NCBI GenBank assembly: GCA_963693085.1
Contig: OY856410.1
Span: 560,903,906 to 560,967,905 of the forward strand
Direction: 5' to 3'
Source of the DNA: Alisma plantago-aquatica
Taxonomy: Eukaryota; Streptophyta; Magnoliopsida; Alismatales; Alismataceae
Length of the DNA stretch: 64,000 bases
Part shown: positions 1 through 11,576 of the stretch, in pieces
Position numbering within the stretch: the first letter of the stretch is position 1
Layout: every line of letters starts with the position of its first letter
The notes under the pieces: model-generated
Told to the model about the DNA's origin: nothing
Seen by the model: the letters and a program-made list of their open reading frames with translations, nothing else
The model's database searches: none
Made by a program: the position numbers and the translations under genes

Positions 1-219
1 CACTTTTGTTGATGATTTGAGAAAATGAGAACAAAGAAAAGAGGAGAAGAGCCTCATGAACATGCTGGTATGAGAAATTGAATCAAGACAACGAGGAGAG
101 GGGAATAACTTGCAACAAGCCCAAACTTGATCCAAGGTATCTGATGTCCACACACAAGAGTGATGAGAAAATTGGAAAGGGAGAAGAGTCAAGCAAGGAG
201 AGACAAAGGTGTGAGGGTG

Positions 220-229
220 TTATTTATAG
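220..229 (-). promoter_or_regulatory. TATA box of the minus-strand LTR (unit 1)
   Basis: The minus strand reads CTATAAATAA, followed about 10-40 bp downstream by a pyrimidine-rich stretch that fits a transcription start. It is the proximal of two copies created by the U3 duplication. Confidence 0.5.
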
Positions 230-1771
230 GTGGGGGATCGTGAAATAGGGTGTAGACATGTCAGACGAGAGCCTTGTGGAGGCAAGAATTAAGTGTTTCC
301 AAATTTTTTTGAAAAAAATGCCACAAACAAAGGATCAATATATGCATAATCCAAAAAGGAATCAATGGGATTTGAAATTTAGAGCAAAGTTTGAGTAAAG
401 AGAGAGAAATCATATTCTGAAAAATCCATGTGAACAGTTTTTGTTTCCCAATTTTGTGAGAGGTAGAAGACGAGTGTGAGCCGTTTGATCCGCCATCCAA
501 TGACTGATATCATGCATGAAAAATAAAAAAGGAAAATACTGACGTGACACATTAAATAAAAATTCTATTTAGAGTCAAATAAAGTGGTGATATAATTATG
601 TAAAATTTTCTCTCTCTTCCAAAAAGAGTGCAAACAAAATCCAAATTTAATGAAATTTGATACCTAGGCTAATTCGAGTCTGAATACGCAATTAAATTTT
701 CCATTTGAAGACTTTGATTCATTAGTTAAGCAAATCTTGTTTTCTCTTTCCTCATGCATTAATAACTCTAGGATTCTCCAAATTTGATTAAACTTCACCC
801 TCGAGTCAAATTAATTATGTGGGATACAAAATTTTTGTCAAAATCCCAAGTTGAAGTTGTTTGTACATTATTTTATGTTTGAAGGTTATATATACACACA
901 CTCTCTCCTATTCTTCACCTTTTTATCTAATATTTCCCAAATTGGATAAAAATTCACCCAAAGGCCTATGATAATATGTAGATTATGAATTTGGCATTAA
1001 TTTCCACTTTTTGGGTCATTAAATGTTTTGTTTTATATTTTTGAGACAACTCCTATTTTCCAATTCCAATTAATGTAAATATGATTACTAATTTCCCAAA
1101 ATTATGAAACTTGTCACTTGAGCAAACTTTAACACAAAGAAAAAGAATTTGAGCTAGGAATTATCTTTTGAGTTTCCCTTTTATGATTTTTAGGCAATTT
1201 ACTCCCACTTCCACTATATGTCAAATTAATTCATTTAATGTCACATTTTCATTGATTTAAAATTTCCTTTTTCTCTTTCTTATTCCAAAAGGCCATAGAC
1301 ACCTCTAGTACGAATTTATTTATCATTATCCCACTTTAGTGAATTTTTTGCATTTTAGATCACTACATAAGCTTTTAGTGAGGTATTTGTGCATAAACCC
1401 TTATATTGATATATATAGTGAACAAATGTACACCAAACCTCTATAAATTTCATTAATTCAACATCAAGGACATAAAGGATAGAATTGAAAGCAAAGCTTA
1501 TAAAAAAGGGTTAGACAAATTTTATACATAGATTTCAGTTCGTTACATATCTTCTTTGGAGAAGAATGGGTTTCTATATCTAAAAAACAATGGTTATATT
1601 TCAGGTATGAAGAAGAGATCTTTTATGGAAGTGCCCCTATGTCTTATGTTCTTCATTTAGCAATTTTTTGACAAGTGTATAAAACATAAATACCAAGAAG
1701 TTAAAAATCAATGACCCAGACAAAACATAACATTGACACTATTTTGTAGGACCACACAAGGTGTGAGGGTG

Positions 1772-1781
1772 TTATTTATAG
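1772..1781 (-). promoter_or_regulatory. TATA box of the minus-strand LTR (unit 2)
   Basis: This is the same CTATAAATAA motif, 1552 bp upstream of the proximal copy on the minus strand. Transcription from here would read through the whole of unit 1. Confidence 0.4.
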
Positions 1782-3312
1782 ATAGGGTATCATGAAATAG
1801 GGTGTAGACATGTCAGACGAGAGCCTTGTGGGGGAAAGAATTGGATGTTTCCCAATTTTTTTTGAGAAAATGCCACAAACAAAGGATCAATGGATGCACT
1901 ATCTAAAAAGGAATCAATGGGATTTGAAATCTAGAGAAAATTTTGAGTAAAGACAGAGAAATCGCATTATGAAAAATCCATGTGAATGCATTCTATTTCC
2001 CAATTTTGTGAGAGGTAGAAGATGAGTGTGAGCCGTCTGATCCACCATCCAATGACTGATATCATGGATGAAAAATAAAAAAGGAAAATATTGACATGAC
2101 ACATTAAATGCAAATTCTATTTAGAGTCGATTAAAGTGGTGATATAATTATGTAACTTTTTCTCTCTCTTCCAAAAAGAGTGCAAACAAAATCCAAATTT
2201 AATGATATTTGATACCTAAGCTAATTCGAGTATGTAGAGTCCGAACATGTAATTAGATTTTCCTTTTGAAGACTTTGATTCATTAGTTAAGCAAATCTTG
2301 TTTTCTCTTTCCTCATGCATTAATGAATCTAGGATTCTCCAAATTTGATGAAACTTCACCCTCGAGTCAAATTAAATATGTGGGATACAAAATTTCTATA
2401 AATTTCACAAGTTGAAGTTGTTTGTACATTATTTAATGTTTTGAAGGTTCTACACACACTCTCTCTCTCCTATTCTTCACCTTTTTATCTAAGATTTCCC
2501 AAATCAGATAAAAATTCACCCAAAGGCCTATGTTAATATGTAGATTACGAATTTAACTTTAATTTCCACTTATTGGTTCATTAAATATTTTGTTTTATAT
2601 TTTTGAGATAACTCCTATTTTCCAATTCTAATTAATGTAAATATGATTACTAATTTCCCAAAATTATGAAACTTGTCACTTGAGCAAACTTAACACAAAG
2701 AAAAAGAATTTGAGATAGGAGCTATCTTTTGAGTTTCCCTTTTATGATTTTAGGCAATTTACTCACACTTCCACTATATGTCAAATTAATTCATTTAATG
2801 TCACATTTTCATTGATTTAAAATTTCCTTTTTCTCTTTCTTATTCCAAAAGGCCATAGAAACTTCTAGTACGAATTTATTTATCATTTTCCCACTTAAGT
2901 GGATATTTTTGCATTTTAGATCACTACATAAGCTTTCAGTGAGGTATTTGTGCATAAACCCTTATATTGACATATATAGTGAACAAATGTACACCAAACA
3001 TATATAAATTTCATTAATTCAACATCAAGGACATAAATGACAGAAATGAAAGTAAAGCTTAGAAAAAGGGTTAGACTAATTTTATACATAGATTGTGATT
3101 CGTTACATATCTTCTTTGGAGAAGAATGGGTTTGTGTATCTAAAAAATAATGGTTATATTTCAAGTATGAAGAAGAGAACTTTTATGGAAGTGCCCCTAT
3201 GTCTTATGGTATCCATTTAGTAATCTTATGACAAGTGTATATAACATAAATACCAAGAAGTTAAAAATCAATGACCCAAACAAAACATAACATTGACAGT
3301 ATTTTATAGGAC

Positions 3313-3358
3313 CACATCAACGAGAGGAACATTTATACAATACATAAAAATGGTTATC
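3313..3358 (+). pseudogene. pol: Copia pol fragment (pre-integrase), left half
   Basis: Plus-strand translation gives HINERNIYTIHKNGY, the segment just before the integrase zinc finger of plant Ty1/Copia polyproteins (family knowledge: LGHIN...LHKDGYL). The frame continues, counting the 5-bp target duplication once, at 11202 on the far side of LARD-1. This shows that LARD-1 inserted into an existing Copia pol. No upstream Copia sequence remains because the minus-strand LTR abuts it. Confidence 0.65.
3354..3358. repeat. Target-site duplication of LARD-1 (left)
   Basis: TTATC, matching 11197-11201 exactly. A 5-bp duplication is typical of LTR-retrotransposon integrase. Confidence 0.85.
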
Positions 3359-6205
3359 TGTCACGGAACTATTCTTACCCCAATCCCAATACCAATGCCT
3401 AGACAGTGGTAAAAGGATTGAAGCGCCCGTCCCTGAGTGGCCCAATATGATCTACCACACTAGCATATACAATAAGAAATAAATCGCTCAAAAACTGGAT
3501 AATTAGAAGACATACTAACCCAATATGGAGATATACCCGATTTATCTTTGTCATCACAGTGTATGTGTGCGGAAGCGATCTTATTCAGTATTCCATTGTA
3601 TTGCCTAAAATCAAGAAAATCGAGACACAATCATGCAATTGCACGGTACGCTATCAAAATCAAGCAAAGCGATTTATAACAAAATAGTATAATTGGCAGG
3701 ACTTATATTCAAGGAATAATAAACAATTTTCAAAACCAACATTTATTCGATAAGTTTTTCAAACAATTTGAATTTTATTATGAGTTCTCATTATACTGTA
3801 ATTCAAGAAGCATGCTTATATAATTTTGTGTGACTCCATTACCCCAACGCGATGGGGAAGGTCACTAGGCTCCTTCTCACCATAGGAACATAGGAGGCTA
3901 ATGTACAAGTCCCACCTCCAAATGAGGGGGTTGTTGCACTCAATATCAACATTATCAACATTATCAATATCATCATCATTATCAATATACGAGCAATCAT
4001 AATGGGCATGGAATTTATGTTTTCATGTTTTTCAAAATATAATATAGAAAAATAGAAGACTAATCATAGGGAACAATAGCTCATCCAAGTAAATAGCCAA
4101 GTATATGATCAAGAGATACATAAAAGTATCTTCAATACAATCAAGGAGGAGTCATATAATAGCGTACCTTTCACCAAAGATTTTGAGTATGATCAATATT
4201 TGAATCAATATGTCAACCCTTCGAGTCAGATCCTAAATCATCAAGATTGGATCAAAGGTCAAGATCATGATGTTCAGAAAATCATGTTTTAATATTTGAG
4301 ATTTAGGGTTACACTTTTCCTTTGTCAACCTTTGGGTTGGGTCATTCACTTATAATCAACATTCCAATATGTCCAACATTATTTCAAGTATACAATATAT
4401 TCGAGTGTGAATGACTTACCTAGGTTTTCTAGGATTATATGTGTTAACCCTAATTTATGATCACTATCCAAGTCATCATCAAATCTTTAGATCATCATGT
4501 TGTTCTAACGTCATTTGTATTCAAGATCAGATTGCTGGGTCAAAACTATATCAAGGGTTTTGCAAGATTAAGATCAATATCAAGATTTACTCATTATCCA
4601 TTATAATTAAGATTGAATCAAAATAGATCAAGATCACTAATGATTCATTTTCAAGAGTCAGCTAGATTGGATCTAGATTTGTATTTCAAGGTAATCATTA
4701 GAGTCAGATGTTAGGTTTTCCAAGAATTAACATCATTATTGAGCCATTTAATAAATGAAATAAGTAAGAGATCAAATATAGGGATATCAACAAACAACAT
4801 TTGGAATCTGGTCTCAAAAGTATATTTAAACGATGCACTAGATTTTTATGATCAATATTGACTACTTATTTGTAATTTTTGGAGTTTAGATGCATTAGAT
4901 ATGATTTAAGTAAGATCAAGACGATCTATTGATTTTTGAGTAGAGAGGGAGGTAAAATACCTTATATCGAAAAAGGGATGGCCATAAGATGCGCCAGGAA
5001 TGGCCAAGATGCGGCCACATAGGAGGGGTGGCTCACTTGGTTTGGGATTTGGTTCAGGCCTTTGATTGGCCGGTTCACACTTGATTTCTTATTATTAGAC
5101 CTTGGTTCAACTAGCGATTGGACAGGGGCTCTCCTTCCTAGACCAGCCGGTCCGGGATCCTCTCTTCCTCGTGTAGGTCCTCGTGAGCCCATAAATGAGG
5201 AGGAGCAGGGTCGTCAGTGTGGAGGGGAGTTAGGGGTAGGAGAGGCTGATGGAGGCCGCAATCGTGTCGTATCGTATCGCCGAGGCTTCATGAGTTGGAT
5301 GGCGGCGACAGATTGAGGCGATATGGTGAGGAAAGAAGACGCCTAGAGGTCCTATGCGGCGGCGGAACCATGGCAGTAGGAGGTGAAGTTAGGTAAGATA
5401 AGGGTTGCTCGGGGATTAAACAACAAGCAATGGGGATTTCTCGAGCAAGGTGAGGTATCTACGAGTCATTGGGAGCCTTTTTATAGCCTCGGGGCTAGGA
5501 TTCTTAGGGTAGAGGACCCAGAGCAGCAACCATGGCCGCAAGGATGAGAATGGGAGGCGAGGGGGTCATTTTGGCAGCACAAAAAGGCGAGAAACCCAGT
5601 CAAAGTAGGTCTAGATCAGTTTGAAATCATGAGGCGGGTGTTTTTGTCCGCTCAGATTTTCAAATCGAGGTCAAGATCGCTAAATTGTTGGTTTTGGTAG
5701 CATTAATACCTCCCCTCAATCAGCAGGAGGTTGAAGATGATACAGTGACCATCAGATCTGGCCTGGATCCACAAGAGGCAGATCCAAGGGCCAAAATGCA
5801 CCCCCGATGCTTTGCCCTGGATAGCTGATGTGGAAAAAATCAATTAAAATGGCAAATGAAGGGTTTTCAACACCTAAACTTCAAGAATTCATAGAAAATC
5901 GTAGGAATGTCCAATTGTTCTCAAATTTGGATCAAAGCTTCACAAAAATGTGTATAATATATAGAAAAATTTTGAGAACCAAAAGAAAAAGTATAATTGA
6001 CCAATTTGATTCTTTGGACAAAGTGATGAATGAATCCAATTTGAAGTGTTATAATGTGTATAAAAACTACATTGGTCACCATATCTTGGATTTGAGTCTC
6101 AATATTGATTATGAAGCCAAGAAAAATTATTTGAGACCATGAGAGAATATAATGAGGTCAAAAGAGTAATTATCTCATTATTTTTCTAAAATCCACTTTC
6201 TCACA
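3359..6205 (-). repeat. 3' LTR of LARD-1
   Basis: Direct repeat of 8360-11196 at high identity; I counted 8 differences over one 315-bp stretch. It begins TG on both strands. On the minus strand it holds U3 (6205 to about 5487), a TATA box and a long transcribed part of about 2.1 kb. GC-rich sequence at about 4975-5600 contrasts with the AT-rich remainder. An (ATCA)-rich simple repeat lies at about 3943-3990. Confidence 0.9.
5477..5486 (-). promoter_or_regulatory. TATA box in 3' LTR of LARD-1
   Basis: The minus strand reads CTATAAAAAG within GGCTATAAAAAGGCTCCC, a near-consensus plant TATA box. It lies about 720 bp from the U3 end. The same motif is at 10468-10477 in the other LTR. Confidence 0.7.
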
Positions 6206-6218
6206 TCCTTCCCTCCTT
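6206..6218 (-). other. Polypurine tract of LARD-1
   Basis: The minus strand reads AAGGAGGGAAGGA immediately before the 3' LTR start TGTGAG. Position and composition fit the plus-strand primer of reverse transcription and fix the element's orientation. Confidence 0.75.
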
Positions 6219-8345
6219 AAAAAAGAATTTTTTCCCCAAAATTCAAAACAACCTCAAAGTTAGAATTATTCAAATTCAGATCATATCCTCAATTACTAGA
6301 ATATTCTCAAATATAAAATCAAAATCATGTTCTCAAACTTCAATTAGTACAATCATCATAATTGAGATTCCATGTTCCATATCATAATCAACTTGGTACT
6401 AACATTATTTCATCATCGAGCAATTGAGTATCAAGATCAGCACATATATTGTCCAAAGTCATTATATGAGTCAAAAATATGGAAAACATCATATTGATCA
6501 CAAATTTGGACATATCATATTTTAGGTCAAACAAATAGAGTTCACGTGTACAAGGTGACTTTCAATCCTAATATCTCAGGGTCCTAGCTTCTCCATTGGT
6601 CTAGGTGGGTTATGCGTCCATGATTTGAGATTTCACATTTCAACATTTCAAGACAACAATATACTTTCAATATCATGCTTTTCAGGCTCAAAATCACTGC
6701 GAGGTCCCACCCTAGTCCTAATGGGAGCTAAACCCTAAATCATAAATCGAGAAGTCAAAATAGTCATCATTTCAAAATTTTCAAATTTTGGGATTTTGGA
6801 GTCATTAGTCATATATCTCAAGGTCCAAATAGTGTGATCTTAGGATTTGTATCATTATTGAGATTGATAATCATGAGTCACAAGTCCATTAATCAAAATC
6901 AAGAGTCAAGATTTTAAGCATCAAAAGTTATAGGTCCAAAATTTTGGAGCTAGGGTTTAGATTCCTATTTAGACCTTAGGGGGTATCATTCATCTATATC
7001 CAAATTCGAGCAACATTATTCAACCAATATTCGAGCAAAATATCATAATTTCATTATCATGTTTCCAAGGTTGAAGAATGATCTAGACCTAGGTCTATCT
7101 AGGAAATAAACCACAAGTTATAGTCAACATTGTCATATATCAAGATCATTATCAAATCAATATTTAAGATCGAGTATCAACCATGGGTTTAACCTACTAA
7201 GTTTAGGTCAACCAATCCAAATAGGGTGGAAGGCAATACCGTTCCAAACTCTAAATAATCAACAATATGAAAATATAGAGGTAGTCAAAATAGGGATGTG
7301 ACCTAGGTTAGGGGAGTCATGAGTCAACTACTACCCTAATCTAGCACATTACCTACATTAGTATTTATCAATCGAGCTTATTTAAATAGGGAGAGTACCA
7401 ATGATCAAAGCATGTTTTACAAGGTCATAACATCAAAATTCAAGATAATAGGGCAATAGTGTCAAGATTTGCAAAATCTTTACTTTCATGATCAAGGTAG
7501 CCATATAATTTGGAATAGGTGCATGGTTTAGGTCCATGTTCATCATATCAAAATCAAGTATGAAAAAGGCATCAATGGTCAATAAGAAAACTTTTTTTTT
7601 GCATCATAGTCTTACATCATGGTTTTGTGAGTTTTAGACTTAGTCATTTGATAGCATAGTCAAGATGTGTATAAAATAGGATACGAGTTTTCTTAATTAT
7701 GTTTGAGGTTTAATCAACAATAGGGCAACATGGGCTTAATCAAATAGGGACCTTATCAACAATAAGGTATAAGGTATATGTCCTTCTTATCACACCATAT
7801 CAAAATTATTAATATTGACCTCAAACATAGCAAACATGTAGTCACGTTTTGGCTAAATTGAGTGTTCATGATATCAGGAGTCATACATGAGTATTTGATT
7901 TCAAAATTAATTGATCAAAATTGAGTTTTCAAATTTAGGTCATATCATGATGTCAGCTTTCAAGATTTAGTTATATTCATTATTCCCATGCATAAGCTAC
8001 CCATAATCGAGACATCATGTGGTAAAAATTCATGGAAAGGATCACATGATGGGATGAGAAGACTACCTAATCTTCTTCATCTACATGGGTGGCTTGGGTA
8101 GTCCTTAAAGAAGAGAAGAGATGCTAGAAGACTCTTTAGGTTTCACAAGAGTACCTTTAGGTCCAGTTCTGGATCAGTTAAGGCCAGGTAGAGCGGGGGA
8201 TCTCAGCCACCATGAATACGGATAGGAGAAATTATGCCAGAACCCCGAGCCTAGACACCTCAATTTTCTCCATTATGGACTTTAGGGTTTCTTGGGTGTA
8301 GGAGACTTGAGAAATTATTTACTTAAAGTATATGGGAGTGTGAAA
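6219..8345 (-). other. Non-coding internal region of LARD-1
   Basis: About 2.1 kb of AT-rich sequence, rich in TCAA/ATCA motifs. No ORF above about 60 codons and no retroviral domain was recognised in six frames. It may carry packaging signals, as known for LARD cores, but nothing specific can be pointed out. Confidence 0.6.
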
Positions 8346-8357
8346 GCTATGATACCA
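8346..8357 (-). other. Primer-binding site of LARD-1 (initiator tRNA-Met type)
   Basis: The minus strand reads TGGTATCATAGC, one base from TGGTATCAGAGC, the complement of the plant initiator tRNA-Met 3' end. It lies two bases after the 5' LTR end. Confidence 0.8.
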
Positions 8358-8359
8358 AC

Positions 8360-11196
8360 TATCACGGAACCGTTCTTACCCCAATCCCAATCCCACTGCC
8401 TAGACAGTGGTAAAAGGATTGAAGCGCCCGTCCCTGAGTGGCCCAATATGATCTATCACACTGGCATATACAATAAGAAATAAATAACTCAAAAACTGGA
8501 TAATTAAAAGACATACTAGCCCAATATGGAGATATACCCGATTTATCTTTGTCATTAGAGTGTATGTGTGCGGAAGCGATCTTATTCAGTATTCCATTGT
8601 ACTGCCTAAAATCAAGAAAATCGAGACACAATCATGCAATTGCACGGTACGCTATCAAAATCAAGCAAAGCAATTTATAACAAAATAGTATACTTGGCAG
8701 GACTTATATTCAAGGAATAATAAACAATTTTCAAAACCAACATTTATTCGATAAGTTTTTCAAACAAATCGAATTTTATTACGAGTTCCCATTATACTAT
8801 AATTCAAGAAGCATGATTATATAATTTTGTGTGACTCCATTACCCCAACGCGATGGGGAAGGTCACTAGGCTCCTTCTCACCATAGGAACATAGGAGGCC
8901 AATGTACAAGTCCCACCTCCAAATGAGGGGGTTGTTGCACTCAATATCAACATTATCAATATCATCATCATTATCAATATACGGGCAGTCATAATGGGCA
9001 TGCAATTTATGTTTTCATGTTTTTCAAAATATAATATAGAAAAATAGAAGACTAATCATAGGGAACAATAGCTCATCCAAGTAAATAGCCAAGTATATGA
9101 TCAAGAGATACATAAAAGTATCTTCAATACAATCAAGGAGGAGTCGTATAATAGCGTACCTTTCACCAAAGATTTCGAGTATGATCAATATTTGAATCAA
9201 TATGTCAACCCTTCGAGTCAGATCCTAAATCATCAAGATTGGATCAAAGGTCAAGATCATGATGTTCAGAAAATCGTGTTTTAATATTTGAGATTTAGGG
9301 TTACACTTTTCCTTTGTCAACCTTAGGGTTGGGTCATTCACTTATAATCAACATTCCAATATGTCCAACATTATTTCAAGTATACAATATATTCGAGTGT
9401 GAATGAATTACCTAGGTTTTCTAGGATTATGTGTGTTAACCCTAATTTGTGATCACTATCCAAGTCATCATCAAATCTTTAGATCATCATGTTGTTCTAA
9501 CGTCATTTGTATTCAAGATTAGATTGCTGGGTCAAAACTATATCAAGGGTTTTGCAAGATTAAGATTAATATCAAGATTTACTCATTATCCATTATAATT
9601 AAGATTGAATCAAAATAGATCAAGATCACTAATGATTCATTTTCAAGAGTCAACTAGTTTGGATCTAGATTTGTATTTCAAGGTAATCATTAGAGTCAGA
9701 TGTTAGGTTTTCCAAGAATTAACATCATTATTGAGCCATTTAATAAATGAAATAAGTAAGAGATCAAATATAGGGATATCAACAAACAAAATTTGGAATC
9801 TGGTCTCAAAAGTATTTTTAAACGATGCACTAGATTTTTATGATCAATATTGACTACTTATTTGTAATTTTTGGAGTTCAGATGCATTAGATATGATTTA
9901 AGCAAGATCAAGATGATTTATTGATTTTCGAGTAGAGAGGGAGGTAAAATACCTTATATTGAAAAAGGGATGGCCGTCAGATGCGCCAGGAATGGCCAAG
10001 ATGGAGCCACATAGGCGGGGTGGCTCACTTGGTTTGGGATTTGGTTCAGGCCTTTGATTGGCCAGTTCACACTTGATTTATCATTTCAGACCTTGGTTCA
10101 ACTAGCGAATGAACCGGGGCTCTCCTTCCTGGACCAGCCAGTCCGGGATCCTCTCTTCCTCATGTAGGTCCTTGCGAGCCCAGAAATGAGGAGGAGCAGG
10201 GTCGTCGGCATGGAGAGAAGTTAGGGGCAGGAGAGGTTGATGGAGGCCGGAATCATGTCGTATCTGATCGCCGAGGCTTCACGAGTTGGATGGCGGCGAC
10301 GGATTGAGGCGATATGGTGAGGAAAGCAGACGCCTAGATGTCCTATGCGGCGGCGGTGCCATGGCAGTAGGAGGTGAAGTTAGGGAAGATAAGGGGTTCT
10401 CGGGTATTAAACAGCAAGCAATGGGAATTTCTCGAGTAAGGTGAGGTATCTGCGAGTCATTGGGAGCCTTTTTATAGCCTCGGGGCTAGGATTTTTAGGG
10501 TAGAGGACCCAGAGCAGCAACCATGGCCGCAAGGATGAGAATGGGAGGTGAGGGGGTCATTTTGGCGGCACAAAAAGGTGATAAACCCAGTCAAAGTAGG
10601 GCTAGATCAGTTTGAAATCATGAGGTGGGTGTTTTTGTCCGCTCAGATTTTCAAACCGAGGTCAAGATCGCTAAATTGTTGGTTTTGGTAGCATTAATAC
10701 CTCCCCACAATCAGCAGGAGGTTGAAGATGATACATCGACCATCAGATCTGGCCTGGATCCACGAGAGGCAGATCCAAGGGCCAAAACGCACCCCCGATG
10801 CTTTGCCCTGGATAGCTGATGTGGAAAAAATCAATTAAAATGGCAAATGAAGGGTTTTCAACACCTAAACTTAAAGAATTCATAGAAAATTGTAGGAATG
10901 TCCAATTGTTCTCAAATTTGGACCAAAGCTTCACAAAAATGTGTATAATATATAGAAAATGTTTGAGAACCAAAAGACAAAGTTTAATTGACCAATTTGA
11001 TTCTTTGGACAAAGTGATGAATGCATCCAATTTGAAGTGTTATAATGTGTATAAAAACTACATTGGTCACCATATCTTGGATTTGAGTCTCAATATTGAT
11101 TATGAAGCCAAGAAAAATTATTTGAGACCATGAGAGAATATAATGAAGTCAAAAGAGTAATTATCTCATTATTTTGCTAAAATCCACTTTGTCACA
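8360..11196 (-). repeat. 5' LTR of LARD-1
   Basis: Partner of 3359-6205. It starts TGTGACAAAG on the minus strand at 11196 and ends TGATA at 8360, where the sister LTR keeps TGACA. The promoter is at 10468-10477. Both LTRs keep an ORF of 104 codons on the opposite strand (5828-6142 and 10819-11133), judged non-functional in the rejected list. Confidence 0.9.
10468..10477 (-). promoter_or_regulatory. TATA box in 5' LTR of LARD-1
   Basis: CTATAAAAAG on the minus strand. The first ATG downstream (minus strand, in CTGCCATGG) opens a 27-codon proline/serine/arginine-rich ORF that is present in both LTRs. This is the copy expected to drive the genomic transcript. Confidence 0.7.
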
Positions 11197-11201
11197 TTAT
11201 C
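11197..11201. repeat. Target-site duplication of LARD-1 (right)
   Basis: TTATC, identical to 3354-3358. Confidence 0.85.
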
Positions 11202-11535
11202 TTTACTCTTTTGATTTTGAATCAATAGAGACAAGCAAATATTGTTTATTGGGCAAGATGAAATAGGTACAGTTCACTGGAAAAAGTGAGTGGACAAGTG
11301 ACTTATTAGGACTCATACATGCTGATGTTTGTGGACCTTTTAGCACAAGTTCTAGAAATGGGTAAGTTTTAGGGCTCATAGAAATGCGTAAGAATTTAGG
11401 GCTCATAGTATATCATACCCATAAAGTACTTTATCAATTCTATTGGTGACTTCAATAGATTTGAATGTGTGTATCTTGTGAAATAGAATTTGGAATGGAG
11501 TGAGAGGATCAAGGAATGTGTAAAGAGTGGGACCT
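11202..11535 (+). pseudogene. pol: Copia pol fragment (integrase N-terminus), right half
   Basis: Translation continues the fragment left of LARD-1: SFDFESIETSKYCLLGKM, then a stop, then FTGKSEWTSDLLGLIHADVC, with GPFSTSSRNG following. These match the Copia pre-integrase and integrase start. The expected second cysteine of the zinc finger is serine (ETSKYC against ETCEAC). A later piece, DFNRFECVYLVK, continues integrase after about 60 bp of inserted AGGGCTCATAG-containing sequence. Stops and the insertion make it a relic. Confidence 0.7.
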
Positions 11536-11575
11536 GATATTGGGCCCACTCAAATGATATACTATGAGCCCTAAA
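11395..11575. repeat. 22-bp perfect inverted repeat with about 137-bp spacer
   Basis: The arms are 11395-11416 (TTTAGGGCTCATAGTATATC plus AT) and 11554-11575 (its exact reverse complement). A further partial direct copy of the left arm (TTTTAGGGCTCATAG) starts at about 11368. The repeat interrupts and follows the Copia integrase fragment. Confidence 0.8.
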
Positions 11576-11576
11576 A

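Larger units (their letters stand above)
205..3309 (-). repeat. Tandem duplication of a 1552-bp LTR U3 (two units)
   Basis: Unit 1 is about 205-1756 and unit 2 about 1757-3309. Landmarks recur at a constant 1552-bp offset, for example TTATTTATAG at 220 and 1772. Each unit ends in AGGACCACA on the plus strand. The units differ by scattered substitutions and small indels, so the duplication is not recent. Each contains a complete set of U3 sequence plus a TATA box on the minus strand. Confidence 0.85.
1..3316 (-). mobile_element. Minus-strand LTR sequence (family C-like), cut by the window edge
   Basis: No coding capacity is seen. Read on the minus strand, about 2281-2520 closely resembles the LTR of element C at 47690-47900; both share a GTGTAGAACCTTCAAAA block followed by TTTCATCAAATTTGGAGAAT. 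The minus-strand sequence starts TGTGGTCCTA at 3316. It carries TATA boxes at 1772-1781 and 220-229, so 1-200 should be the transcribed R/U5 part. The right end abuts Copia pol sequence. No internal region or second LTR is visible because the window starts here. The family assignment rests on homology read by eye. Confidence 0.6.
3359..11196 (-). mobile_element. LARD-1: complete non-coding long-LTR retrotransposon
   Basis: The structure is complete on the minus strand: 5' LTR 8360-11196, primer site 8346-8357, internal region 6206-8359, polypurine tract 6206-6218, 3' LTR 3359-6205, and perfect 5-bp flanking duplications. LTR ends are TGTGAG...GTGACA, with the last pair mutated in the right copy. 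The LTRs are 2847 and 2837 bp. The 2154-bp internal region encodes no gag or pol in any frame. Long LTRs around a non-coding core match the LARD class, which depends on proteins from other elements. The autonomous partner is not identifiable here. Confidence 0.9.

Noticed and set aside
4962..5316. Host gene exon at about 4962-5316 based on GC content alone
   Set aside because: Overlapping ORFs on both strands have no recognisable domain and the block is repeated in both LTRs. It is kept only as a possible captured leader in the findings.
5828..11133. A 104-codon plus-strand ORF open in both LARD-1 LTRs (5828-6142 and 10819-11133)
   Set aside because: The copies differ at 8 bases, of which 7 change the protein and 1 is silent. 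That is opposite to purifying selection. They are open in both only because LTRs start identical, and they lie antisense to the element.
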